Source of the DNA: Erwinia pyri
GTDB lineage: Bacteria > Pseudomonadota > Gammaproteobacteria > Enterobacterales > Enterobacteriaceae
DNA: 64,000 bases
Assembly: GCF_030758455.1 (NCBI RefSeq)
Contig: NZ_CP132353.1
Coordinates: forward strand, 4,340,001-4,404,000
Direction of reading: 5' to 3'
Shown piece by piece: positions 42,513 through 50,483 of this stretch. Positions within the stretch are counted from its first letter, which is position 1; every line of letters starts with the position of its first letter. The notes under the pieces were generated by a model. It worked only from the letters and a program-made list of their open reading frames with translations, was not told the origin of the DNA and did not search any database. The translations under genes and the position numbers were made by a program.

Positions 42513-43583
42513 ATGAGCCGCAGGCATAAAGCTTCAGAAAGCATCAGTCTCAACACCATGGCAGACGTACTGCCAGCAGGGGATTCAGTTCAGCAGCCAA
42601 TTGAGGAACTACAATCTTTCAGTTTCGGTGAACCGACGCAGATTATGGACCAGCGTGATTTACAGGATTGTATGGAGTGCGCCAAGAACGGGCGCTGGTA
42701 TGAGCCACCGATCAGCACATACGGGCTTGCTCGTCTGGTTGAAGGGGCTGTGCATCATCAGTCACCGCTGATATTTAAACGCAATGTCATTATGTCCTGC
42801 TATAAACCGCATCCACTACTTTCACGGCAGGATGCCAGCGCCTTCATCATGGATTACCTGGTGTTTGGGAATGCCTACCTTGAATTAAGAGAGAACCGTC
42901 TGGGACAACCCCTTAAGCTTAAGCACACCCTGGCTAAGTACATGCGACGCGGTGAAGACCTGGACCAGTACTGGTTCGTGACCTATTACGAAGAAGATTA
43001 CGCTTTCCCGCCGGGGAAAATTTATCACCTGCGGAGCCCAAGCATTCATCAGGAAATTTACGGCAACCCAGAATATATGTCTGCCTTGCAGTCCATTTTA
43101 CTGAATGGAGAAGCTACGCTGTTCCGGCGAAACTATTACATCAATGGTAGCCACGCTGGCGTGATTGTGTACTTGACGGATCCTGTGGCTAACAGCGCTG
43201 ATGTCGATAAGCTCAAGCGCTCTCTCAAGGATGCCAGGGGAGGGGGAGCATTCAAAAACTTATTCGTGTATGCGGCAGGCGGCAAGAAGGATGGCCTACA
43301 GATCATGCCTTTCAGCCAGATTGCGGCCAAGGATGAATTCACCGGTATTAAAGACGCAACCCGTGATGACATGTTAGCGATTCACCGCGTGCCGCCACAG
43401 CTTATGGGCGTCATGCCTAACAACACAGGCGGGCTTGGTGATATCGAAAAAGCGGCAAAGGTTTTCGCTATCAATGAGCTGTACCCTATTCAGGAAGTAC
43501 TGAAAGATCTCAATGACTGGCTTGGAATTGAAGTCTTCAGCTTTAAACCTTACGCCCTGGCAGAACCCGGCGCCGCCACCTGA
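42513..43583 (+). CDS. Q: Portal protein gpQ
   Basis: 356 residues (P2 344). It forms the DNA entry ring at one capsid vertex. Family features are RDLQDCMECAKNGRWYEPPIS, LEYxLF-type YLVFGNAYLELRENRLG, and HRVPPQLMGVMPNNTGGLGD near residue 292. It starts 2 bases after the P stop, as a P-Q operon. A terminator and cos follow. Confidence 0.95.
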   Translation: MSRRHKASESISLNTMADVLPAGDSVQQPIEELQSFSFGEPTQIMDQRDLQDCMECAKNGRWYEPPISTYGLARLVEGAVHHQSPLIFKRNVIMSCYKPHPLLSRQDASAFIMDYLVFGNAYLELRENRLGQPLKLKHTLAKYMRRGEDLDQYWFVTYYEEDYAFPPGKIYHLRSPSIHQEIYGNPEYMSALQSILLNGEATLFRRNYYINGSHAGVIVYLTDPVANSADVDKLKRSLKDARGGGAFKNLFVYAAGGKKDGLQIMPFSQIAAKDEFTGIKDATRDDMLAIHRVPPQLMGVMPNNTGGLGDIEKAAKVFAINELYPIQEVLKDLNDWLGIEVFSFKPYALAEPGAAT

Positions 43584-43603
43584 TTCACCAGCCAGCAGCT
43601 GGC

Positions 43604-43670
43604 AAGGTCATTTCTGACCTTAGCACACCCTCCAATACCAGCCCTTCAGCGCCTCGCTGCGGGGTTTTTT
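43604..43670 (+). terminator. Terminator region after portal gene Q
   Basis: Two hairpins: AAGGTCA/TGACCTT at 43604-43621, and CCTCG/CGGGG at 43652-43664 followed by six T. The second is the likely rho-independent terminator of P-Q. Confidence 0.75.
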
Positions 43671-43781
43671 CTTTTCTGGTGCCTTGATGCGCCCTGCCCC
43701 CTGAAAATCGCCCTGCGTGCTGATTTTCGGCCAAATTTCCTGTTTTGATAATTACCCCTCCCTACCCCCCTTAGCGCGCGA

Positions 43782-43799
43782 CTGCTCCCCCGCCTCGCC
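43782..43799 (-). other. Phage cos site
   Basis: The reverse strand reads GGCGAGGCGGGGGAGCAG. From memory, the P2 cohesive end is GGCGAGGCGGGGAAAGCA plus C, and 186 has GGCGTGGCGGGG; the first twelve bases here match P2. The place, just after gene Q, is where cos lies in the P2 map. The flanks (43680-44000) hold no convincing gene, only direct T/A-rich stretches and repeats such as TGCAAATC/TTTGCAC. Confidence 0.85.
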
Positions 43800-44000
43800 C
43801 GCGCATAAAAAGGGTGCCTTTCTTTGCACTTTTGCAGCCCGACCAACCCCACGCCACTACAGGGGCGAACGGGCCACTTACCCTAAAAAAAATTTGTGCA
43901 AATCCGCGTCGTTTATTGCACTGATTTTGCACCCTTGTTTTTTGATTAGGCCCGACCCGCACTTATTAAAGGTATTTGAGTTTTTTCAGAGAGAATGTTG

Positions 44001-44016
44001 CTGTATATAAAAACAG
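44001..44016. promoter_or_regulatory. LexA (SOS) box
   Basis: CTGTATATAAAAACAG is a perfect CTG-N10-CAG palindrome of the SOS consensus CTGT-N8-ACAG with the preferred AT core. It lies 20 bases upstream of the small gene at 44037, so that gene should be DNA-damage inducible. Confidence 0.9.
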
Positions 44017-44036
44017 TGTTCGTCTGAGGTTTTCCT

Positions 44037-44275
44037 ATGGTACGACGTGGCGATATTAAGTTTGCTTTCACTCAAAGTGTGAAGATGGAACCGAAAAAAG
44101 TAAGAGGCTTTACCCATCAAATTTTGTGATCGAACTGAGAAAAATTAACCATCACTTTCCTCACCGTGAGGCAAATCAATGGATTGTTTACTATCAATCT
44201 TTTTGGCCCGCATATACTGACGACGGTTATGAACTAAAACAACATTACTTAATGATTATGAATAGGAAGTTATAA
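44037..44275 (+). pseudogene. SOS-controlled small phage gene, frameshifted
   Basis: ATG at 44037 opens a 30-codon frame beginning MVRRGDIKFAFTQSVKMEPK that stops at 44129. The next frame continues as SKRLYPSNFVIELRKINHHF and on to TAA at 44275. Adding one A to the A6 run at 44094-44099 would join them into a 79-residue protein. Position and direction match the LexA-controlled p95 (tum) operon of phage 186, but I do not recognise the protein. It could be a true mutation, a sequencing error in a homopolymer, or a slippage-dependent gene. Confidence 0.7.
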
Positions 44276-44280
44276 GGAAC

Positions 44281-44308
44281 ATGCCAGATTTTCGGCTGGC
44301 ATTTTTTA
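44281..44308. terminator. Terminator shared by the SOS gene and the membrane protein gene
   Basis: The 7-bp stem ATGCCAG/CTGGCAT has an 8-base loop, followed by TTTTTT. It overlaps the TAA of the convergent gene. Confidence 0.88.
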
Positions 44309-45076
44309 TTTACGCAAATAAGTTATTTTCTTTACACTTTCATTTTTTTTCACGACTATGGCATTTTTCTCGATCAAGAAAACATATTTTTCATTTATAG
44401 CTAGCATTTCATAAACTTTACCATCATCCAAACTAGCAATAGCATGATTACTTAAAATATCAATACGTGCGAGCGTGGAGGGGGAATAAAACATACTTAA
44501 AGATAAGCTTAAAATCAAAAATAACCCGCTTGATAAAGTCATAAAGCTTAAATTGGTTTTCTGCGCCCTAATAAGTTTAGCAGCTATTATTTGTGATACT
44601 AACTGACTGATAATAGCCCCAGCCAGTACTAGAAACAAGCTGAGTAAGTGATAAACCCAATGCAACTTCACATCATAGTGAATAGCAGCATCCATGCTCA
44701 ATTTTAAAATAAGAAAGACTGTGACAAAAAACAGCACATAAATTTTCATCTTTGAGGGGGCCACCTCATGGGGATCAAACTTATCCATGAATTTAGCTAT
44801 TTTACTTCTTTCATTTGGAGCTAAATTAACTTGAATTGAAATCTTCTCTGAATAAAATAATGCCGCCAAGTAGCCAGATAATGTACCAATTAAAACGGAT
44901 GCCATTTGTATTAAAGCGCTGATAGCTCGCATGATAGATTCAGTATAACCGATAAAATCATACGAATTTATCCCAAAACTTTTCCAATATAAGTAATTAT
45001 AGTAGTAGCAATACGCCCCTAAAATTAAGGTAATAAAAGCCAACCATTCAGTAAATTTAAAGCTTCTCGACTCCAT
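44306..45076 (-). CDS. Unknown five-helix membrane protein (phage cargo)
   Basis: 256 residues from the ATG at 45076; an upstream in-frame ATG at 45127 adds 17. Hydrophobic helices lie at about residues 11-30, 49-75, 111-129, 138-163 and 177-196, then a soluble tail of about 58 residues with an IDILSNHAI..DGKVYEMLAI pattern. AT-rich compared with the phage core. It sits between portal and A, where P2 carries old and tin, so an exclusion or defence role is a fair guess, not shown. GGGAG lies 4 bases before 45076 inside a hairpin. Confidence 0.85.
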   Translation of the reverse strand: MESRSFKFTEWLAFITLILGAYCYYYNYLYWKSFGINSYDFIGYTESIMRAISALIQMASVLIGTLSGYLAALFYSEKISIQVNLAPNERSKIAKFMDKFDPHEVAPSKMKIYVLFFVTVFLILKLSMDAAIHYDVKLHWVYHLLSLFLVLAGAIISQLVSQIIAAKLIRAQKTNLSFMTLSSGLFLILSLSLSMFYSPSTLARIDILSNHAIASLDDGKVYEMLAINEKYVFLIEKNAIVVKKNESVKKITYLRK

Positions 45077-45080
45077 AAAA

Positions 45081-45115
45081 CTCCCGAAATTTTTCGATAA
45101 AACTTGTTTCGGGAG
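45081..45115 (-). promoter_or_regulatory. Hairpin burying the ribosome binding site
   Basis: On the reverse strand CTCCCGAAA pairs perfectly with TTTCGGGAG across a 17-base loop. The 3' arm contains GGGAG, the ribosome site for the ATG at 45076. Closed, it should block that start; translation from the upstream ATG at 45127 would open it. Confidence 0.7.
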
Positions 45116-45157
45116 GGATTTTATCATTAAACTAAGGAAATTTTAATTAATATTAAC

Positions 45158-45484
45158 TCAATTAAGTTTTTTTTCCTTAGCATTCCAACTATTGGAATAT
45201 GACCATCCGTTATCATGGCATACCAAATCAGATACCGATGCCACTTTATCAACAAGAATTACTTTGAGTAACACAGTATCAGGCGCTTCGTCACTATCAA
45301 CTGATGAAACAATACGCATAGTTATCTTTTCTCTCACCACGCTCTGAAAAGTACAACTGATTCGTAGATGATCGCCTGGTGTTGGCCTTTCATAACCCTG
45401 ATAGCTGAGAAACATTTCGCTGATAAGCCCCATTTGTATACGTCCAAAGATATCGGGACCGTAGTTTGTATCGTAAACTTTCAT
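45158..45484 (-). CDS. Unknown 108-residue protein (phage cargo)
   Basis: From the ATG at 45484 (MKVYDTNYGPDIFGRIQMGL); the frame stays open to 45547. No membrane segment or motif that I recognise; a mixed alpha/beta soluble protein with alternating strands such as RISCTFQSVVREKITMRIVS. It is 31 bases ahead of the membrane protein frame in the same direction, so the two may be one operon. No strong ribosome site is visible. Confidence 0.65.
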   Translation of the reverse strand: MKVYDTNYGPDIFGRIQMGLISEMFLSYQGYERPTPGDHLRISCTFQSVVREKITMRIVSSVDSDEAPDTVLLKVILVDKVASVSDLVCHDNGWSYSNSWNAKEKKLN

Positions 45485-45632
45485 TTTTGACCGCTCCGCG
45501 CGGGTTCGACTCGCCTTTGATATATCTGCGAAACCAGAGCCGGTCAAGAAAACAGCAAGAAAATGGACCTCCCGCCTCGCTTTTCAGAATCATCTTGATT
45601 AATTTTTTTCAGATCATACAGCGAGCACCGCC

Positions 45633-48029
45633 TCACTGACGTTTTGTATTTGCCAGTTGATATACCCGGCTCATCAAACCACTTTTAATCTGTTCGTCAG
45701 TTCGCCCGGCCAACCTTATGCTTCCATCGGATGAAGCCAATAAACGCTTGCCGTTCAACATCACCAATTCCCCTGCGGCCAGCTTCATCACTTCAAGTTC
45801 GTTTAACCCCATACCGCAACTTTCAGCGAAGTCCGCGACAGCTTCAGCGTGCCCAGGCCTAATGTCTGCAACTGCTTTTACGGTCGAACGAGGCTTACGG
45901 CACTGTGAAACCAAGTATTCATTGAAGGCACGGCGCTCTTTGCGGGTCATTTTTTCAAAGTTCACCCCGCCCCATTCATGGGCTTCTGTAACCACTGCAT
46001 GCGGTACCGCATGGTCATTAGTAACCGGGCTGCTGACACGGCCATTCATGACCGTATTTTTTTCACTTTTATTCGCCTTTCGCGGCTCCCGCGTACAGTT
46101 ATTGACAGAACTCCGAGGGGCGGCGGGGCCGCCTGAAAAGACAGGATCAACACCAAAGGCAAGAGAGGAAGAACCATCCTCTTTTGCTTTTGGAACAATT
46201 TTGTATTCAGTGGTACGGGTATAGATAACGGAAGTGACAGGAGCGGAAGGAGAATAGACGCCGGTGATACGGCTGATATCGTCACCATAATCATTTCCGT
46301 TTTCGGTGATCTCATAGCTCAGGCGAACGCGCAGACAATCACGGGCAACCAGCGGGCCGCCCTGCGCAAGCGTGTAACCAGCCCAGTCATACTCACCGGC
46401 GGAAACCTGTGCCGGGGCAATTTCAGGGTGAAGACAAAGCTCACGATCACGCAACCGGCCAAGCTCACGGTAAACGGTCACCGGCGCGCCGCCGATTTGC
46501 TGAAACTGACGGATGTTCCACCGTGAAGCCCATGCACTTACGCGCGCAGACATATCCTTCAGAGACTCCCCCGTTTCATCGTCGGTTTCACCGTCGAGGC
46601 CGTGAGCATCGATATTTTTAGAAATGTACTTCGCGATGTAGCCAGTAGCCGATCCAAAAGCCTCATCGATAGGAATGTGCTTGAAACGATTTTCAATAGC
46701 GCCCTTTTCGTGACCATCAACCTTCAGCGCATATCTACGGAAAATAGCGCGCGCTTCCTCTACCCGTTCAGGCTTGAAGAACAGCAACGCATGCCAGTGC
46801 GGCGTACCATCGTGATGTGGCTCCGTGACACGAAATCCGAATGTGCGAATACCTTCACGCTTCCACTTGGCGCGGACTTTCGCCCACACATTGCAGAGAT
46901 ATCGCTGAGTGGCGCGGGGGCTGGCACCGTTATATTTATTGTTGCGCTTGCCGCTTTGCTGCATGGAATGGAACTTTGACGGGGCTGTCAGGGTGTAAAA
47001 CTCACCCACAAAACCATCAGCTTTAGCCAGGTCCTCAAATCCACGCATACGGGCCATGAGCTCAGCACGGCGGATATTTTTGTTAGCAACACTCCCGTTA
47101 ACCTTATCGGCTAATGAGGTGCGATCACCGGTTTCCTTGTCTTCCAGTTCCATCGCATTGATAAATTCACGATTGGACTTTTTCTGCGCCAGCCATTCAC
47201 TCAGGCAAGGTTCGCTGCAATAGGGCTTCGCTTTTTTGTGAACATAACCAGAAGCAATCATGAGGTGTTCGCGCCACTGATCGTGTAAACGACGCAGACG
47301 ACGAAGCCACCAAGCAGGGGTTTCGATACGGGCAGCAGCGCATAAAGCTTCTTCTGCGGTAAGTTCTTCCTGGCAGTATTTTTTCCAGCCAGGCGCAGTC
47401 ATGTTTAGATGTGTGATTAACCAACCGGCACGGCCATATCCCGACAGGATCGCAAACTCAACATCGCCGGTAGTTTCCACCTTGTGATTAGTTTCCCGGA
47501 CAAGCTCAGTAGTCAGTGAGTCAGCCAGGCGATAAGCCAGTTTTTTTAGCTCCCGTTTACCTGCCCAGGGGATCCGGTGCAAATCCTCACGGAGTTGCAT
47601 CAGTGGGCCCGGCAAAGTATCAGACGGCAGGTATTTGCTATTTACCTTGTCAATGCGAGGAAGAACAAAGCGCCCGAACGAGTTTTTCAACCAGTCAGAC
47701 GCTTTCTTATTCCCCTGTTTTTGCTCAATGTCGCTCAGGCGTAATTCGTAATAGCGACGGATATATTGCGGCAGAGACTGGAGACGGCGACGTAACAGCC
47801 GCGCCTCTGAGTCACCTACGTTTTTCTGTCCGCAATAATCAAAGACAGAAATGCTACGCACTTCCCCTTCAAGGTTGCGATAACGGATAACCGATGGGGT
47901 CGGATCCACTTCATCAAAAAATGATTGTCGAGGCGCGTTCCATGAGTAAGCCCCGGCAGGTTCTGAGGCTTTGCCGGGGTATGAAGGAGGAGGAGAAGGC
48001 GCCACACGTCCACGGTATACGTCAGGCAT
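45633..48029 (-). CDS. A: Rolling-circle replication initiator gpA
   Basis: 798 residues from ATG at 48029 (P2 A has 761). The frame is open to 48098, but ATGCCTGA at the dam stop gives an 8-bp overlap typical of coupling. It nicks the phage origin and stays covalently bound. The HUH motif TPHWHALLFF has His411 and His413, and the paired catalytic tyrosines are Tyr464 and Tyr468 in GYIAKYISKN, matching the Y-x3-Y of P2 A. The C-terminal 230 residues are linker and a helical end. In P2 the origin lies within A. Confidence 0.95.
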   Translation of the reverse strand: MPDVYRGRVAPSPPPSYPGKASEPAGAYSWNAPRQSFFDEVDPTPSVIRYRNLEGEVRSISVFDYCGQKNVGDSEARLLRRRLQSLPQYIRRYYELRLSDIEQKQGNKKASDWLKNSFGRFVLPRIDKVNSKYLPSDTLPGPLMQLREDLHRIPWAGKRELKKLAYRLADSLTTELVRETNHKVETTGDVEFAILSGYGRAGWLITHLNMTAPGWKKYCQEELTAEEALCAAARIETPAWWLRRLRRLHDQWREHLMIASGYVHKKAKPYCSEPCLSEWLAQKKSNREFINAMELEDKETGDRTSLADKVNGSVANKNIRRAELMARMRGFEDLAKADGFVGEFYTLTAPSKFHSMQQSGKRNNKYNGASPRATQRYLCNVWAKVRAKWKREGIRTFGFRVTEPHHDGTPHWHALLFFKPERVEEARAIFRRYALKVDGHEKGAIENRFKHIPIDEAFGSATGYIAKYISKNIDAHGLDGETDDETGESLKDMSARVSAWASRWNIRQFQQIGGAPVTVYRELGRLRDRELCLHPEIAPAQVSAGEYDWAGYTLAQGGPLVARDCLRVRLSYEITENGNDYGDDISRITGVYSPSAPVTSVIYTRTTEYKIVPKAKEDGSSSLAFGVDPVFSGGPAAPRSSVNNCTREPRKANKSEKNTVMNGRVSSPVTNDHAVPHAVVTEAHEWGGVNFEKMTRKERRAFNEYLVSQCRKPRSTVKAVADIRPGHAEAVADFAESCGMGLNELEVMKLAAGELVMLNGKRLLASSDGSIRLAGRTDEQIKSGLMSRVYQLANTKRQ

Positions 48030-48828
48030 TCTGAAGCGCCTGACTAACCGCCACGATTTCGGCTGCTTTTTTCCCTTTGCCAGCGGCCACGCCAACACTC
48101 CGGGAAGTAGTGATGAAGTTCAGCTCAAAGCCCGCGTAAGCTTCACGCGTAAACTCGGTGTCGCTGTTAGAAGCTACGACCGGAAAACCCCGGCAGCGTA
48201 ATTCCTGAAGTACAGCGGCCAGCTCTATTTGCTGAGGACGGCCAAAGCCTTCAGTGTGGTACTGGCTGAAGGTGCCGTCATAGGGGGAATCACTGTAGAT
48301 AACATCACCTGGCTGAACCATTGCGAGGGTTTCAGCAAAGCCAGCACAGATAAATGATGCCTTTTGAGCCTTCAGGGCGAATGCACGGATCTCACTTTCA
48401 GGAAAATACGGCTTAGCGATTTTTTCAAAAGGGACATTGAAACCGCCGCTGAGGTTATAGCGGCAAACGCCCCGGTAACCGTGCCGGTTGAGGTATAAAA
48501 AATAAACGGCACGATGCAGCAGAGGTAATGCCGCCTCATTGTTGAACTCAGCACGGATAGTGTTGTAGCAAGCTTGTGTTTTATTCTGAGCGAATACCTT
48601 TGCGGTCAGCGCGAGAAAGGCGTTTTCATGTTGCTTAATCTGGGTATAAAGATTTATCAGATCTGAGTTGATATCCGCGACCAGATAAGCCGGAAAGTCT
48701 GTGTTCATCATTACCGCACAAGAACCCGCGAACGGCTCAACCAGCCGATCACCGACAGGCAAATGTTTATTCAGCTCGGCCATTACCTTGACCTTGCTTC
48801 CGACCCATTTCAAAACAGTGCTGTTCAT
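48022..48828 (-). CDS. dam: DNA adenine methylase (Dam family)
   Basis: 268 residues. N6-adenine methyltransferase of the D12 class, probably GATC-specific. N-terminal LKWVGSKVKVM, SAM-binding EPFAGSCAVM at residues 31-40 and VADINSDLINLY are present. Motif IV reads DSPY at residues 180-183 where the family norm is DPPY. Phage 186 also has a dam gene in this area. It overlaps A by 8 bp and the upstream 20-residue frame by 4 bp. Confidence 0.93.
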   Translation of the reverse strand: MNSTVLKWVGSKVKVMAELNKHLPVGDRLVEPFAGSCAVMMNTDFPAYLVADINSDLINLYTQIKQHENAFLALTAKVFAQNKTQACYNTIRAEFNNEAALPLLHRAVYFLYLNRHGYRGVCRYNLSGGFNVPFEKIAKPYFPESEIRAFALKAQKASFICAGFAETLAMVQPGDVIYSDSPYDGTFSQYHTEGFGRPQQIELAAVLQELRCRGFPVVASNSDTEFTREAYAGFELNFITTSRSVGVAAGKGKKAAEIVAVSQALQNA

Positions 48829-48887
48829 TTAGCACCGCCCACACGAATTAGACGCAGCATGGCGCTACGGGCTGTGCACTTATTCAT
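48825..48887 (-). CDS. Possible 20-residue coupled small protein
   Basis: Encodes MNKCTARSAMLRLIRVGGAK. Its ATG overlaps the stop of the 163-residue gene (ATGA) and its TGA overlaps the dam ATG (ATGA), so it exactly bridges two genes in a translationally coupled chain. A basic peptide of unknown function, or a coupling device. Confidence 0.55.
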   Translation of the reverse strand: MNKCTARSAMLRLIRVGGAK

Positions 48888-49375
48888 TTGAATTTTCTCC
48901 ATGCCTGATCGTTGGCTGTCAGGCGATGCCTGAATATGAAGTTGTTGACGGTGCCGTGAGAGATTTCCATCTTTTCGGCAATTACTTTAGGTGTTACGCC
49001 AGCGTCATATAACTGACGGCATAAAGTTACATCTTCATCAGAATGGATAGCGCAGTGGTGGCGTTCTCCAACCTGATAAAGCTGAATTCCTAACTGCTTC
49101 GCTTTACCTTTAATGGAATAAACAGACCTGCCTAATTTGCATGCTATTTCCTCAGCAGAATAAAGACCGGCATAGCCACGCAATTCACCCTCATCAAACG
49201 CTGACCAGCTTTTAACGGAGCGTTTACCCAACTGAAGCCGATAACTCATAGCGCGAACAGAAGAAAAACTACGGTTAAGCAAGGCAGCGACTTCACGTAA
49301 CGGAAGTGAATTAGCCAATGATTTGAATTGCTCAATTTCGAATGGAGTCCAAGACGTGCCGTTATTACACTTCAT
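48884..49375 (-). CDS. Helix-turn-helix repeat protein (early operon)
   Basis: 163 residues, with three Myb/homeodomain-like helix-turn-helix units: residues about 9-50 (WTPFEIEQFKSLANSLPLRE, then SVRAMSYRLQ), 57-95 (WSAFDEGELRGYAGLYSAEE, then SVYSIKGKAKQLGI) and 110-150 (HSDEDVTLCRQLYDAGVTPK, then SHGTVNNFIFRH). Probably a DNA-binding regulator or replication accessory. It overlaps the exonuclease stop by ATGA. Confidence 0.8.
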   Translation of the reverse strand: MKCNNGTSWTPFEIEQFKSLANSLPLREVAALLNRSFSSVRAMSYRLQLGKRSVKSWSAFDEGELRGYAGLYSAEEIACKLGRSVYSIKGKAKQLGIQLYQVGERHHCAIHSDEDVTLCRQLYDAGVTPKVIAEKMEISHGTVNNFIFRHRLTANDQAWRKFK

Positions 49376-49959
49376 TGGACACGATCTTCAGCTATTGCCT
49401 TAATGACGCCAAGCGTCAGGAGGCAATCAGCTAATGCCCGGTGAGGTGTTCCTGTGACTTTTACGCCCTGCTGTTCAGCAGCAGCCGTCAGCCTTTGCCA
49501 TTTGAAATTATTGTGCTTCTCATCCCACTGCCCAAAATATTCGGCATAAAGGAGCATCGCGCAATCATGACAACTTTCTAAAGCAACCTGGTCCCCTGAT
49601 AAATCTAAGCCGCTGATGGCTGCTGATTGCCGAATTAGGCGCGCATCATATTCAGAGTTATAGGCAATAAATCCTGCGTCCAGAATCAAATCCAGAGCCT
49701 GATCATGTAACTGCTCCCATGCGGGCGCATTCTCAACCATGCTATTGGTGATGCCGTGGATCGCGGTAGCTTCCGCAGGAATGGCGTTAACAGGTTTAAC
49801 CAGGCTATTGAGCAACACCTCACCACGGCAATTAATAATGGCGATCTCAACAATCTCTGATTCGCTATCAAGTCCGGTAGTCTCAGTATCCAAAATCAGG
49901 CAGTTTCCCGATAACCACTGATGCGCGGTCATCATTGCCATTTGCTTAGATGTCATCAT
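49372..49959 (-). CDS. DEDD 3'-5' exonuclease (DnaQ/ExoX-like)
   Basis: 195 residues. Exo I LDTETTG at 23-29, IHGI at 67-70, Exo II YNSEYDARL at 100-108 and Exo III HRALADC near 173 give a DEDDh nuclease. Its role in the phage is probably processing of DNA ends or host DNA. It starts inside the stop of the zinc-finger gene (ATGATGA overlap). Confidence 0.92.
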   Translation of the reverse strand: MMTSKQMAMMTAHQWLSGNCLILDTETTGLDSESEIVEIAIINCRGEVLLNSLVKPVNAIPAEATAIHGITNSMVENAPAWEQLHDQALDLILDAGFIAYNSEYDARLIRQSAAISGLDLSGDQVALESCHDCAMLLYAEYFGQWDEKHNNFKWQRLTAAAEQQGVKVTGTPHRALADCLLTLGVIKAIAEDRVQ

Positions 49960-50180
49960 TTTTTACCGCCATGAATCTTTGATTTGAGGTCGATTAGCTG
50001 TTGGCAGCCGATGCAGGTAGCAACGCCAAACAGCGCAGCACGACGGGCTTCAGGAATTGGTTCGCCGCAACCTTCACAGAAAAATGCACTGGGCAATTGC
50101 GCCTTAAGGCGGGCCTTTTCAATCTGGCGGGCCAGCGTTTCCGCCTGGCGCTCCTGTTCTAAATCCATTGCATCGGCCAT
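49956..50180 (-). CDS. TraR/DksA-type zinc-finger protein
   Basis: 74 residues. N-terminal helix, then CEGCGEPIPEARRAAL and CIGCQQLIDL, the C4 zinc finger of the TraR/DksA family. Such small phage versions can bind the RNA polymerase secondary channel. P2-type phages carry one here. Its ATG shares a base with the preceding TAA. Confidence 0.93.
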   Translation of the reverse strand: MADAMDLEQERQAETLARQIEKARLKAQLPSAFFCEGCGEPIPEARRAALFGVATCIGCQQLIDLKSKIHGGKK

Positions 50181-50410
50181 TAGTGCAACTCCGCAGCCTC
50201 AACCTCATAACGCGCCGCTTCTTTCAGCAGCAATTCAGCCGCCTGTACGCCAGAGAGTTGATTTTTTTGTATATGAATTGCCACGGCATTCAGGCGGATT
50301 GATACGGCTAACGCTTTAGCCTTTTTGCCTTCACCATTGGCTTTTGTGAGGAGATGGATCATGGCTATTTCATTATTAGCCTCCATCATTCTTTTCTCTA
50401 AATTACGCAT
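50180..50410 (-). CDS. DUF2732-like P2 early protein
   Basis: 76 residues from the ATG at 50410 (AGGAG 5 bases ahead). The pattern KALAVSIRLNAVAIHIQ and SGVQAAELLLKEAARY resembles the small DUF2732 proteins of P2-like early operons. All alpha; function unknown. Confidence 0.78.
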   Translation of the reverse strand: MRNLEKRMMEANNEIAMIHLLTKANGEGKKAKALAVSIRLNAVAIHIQKNQLSGVQAAELLLKEAARYEVEAAELH

Positions 50411-50483
50411 GTAGTCTCCTAAAAAATGGCAATAAAAAGCCCGACACAAATTAAGGTGCCCTTTTTAACTGCTGTGGGATAAA

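Noticed and set aside
43717..44010. 97-codon forward frame after gene Q
   Set aside because: Runs through cos and the LexA box, has no ribosome site and a low-complexity composition.
44037..44130. Programmed -1 frameshift at the A6 run
   Set aside because: The reading phase (CCG AAA AAA G) does not fit the X-XXY-YYZ slippery heptamer and no pseudoknot is evident; a one-base change is simpler.
45498..45525. GGTTCGACTC resembling a tRNA T-loop
   Set aside because: The flanking bases do not form a T-stem and no anticodon or acceptor arm can be placed.
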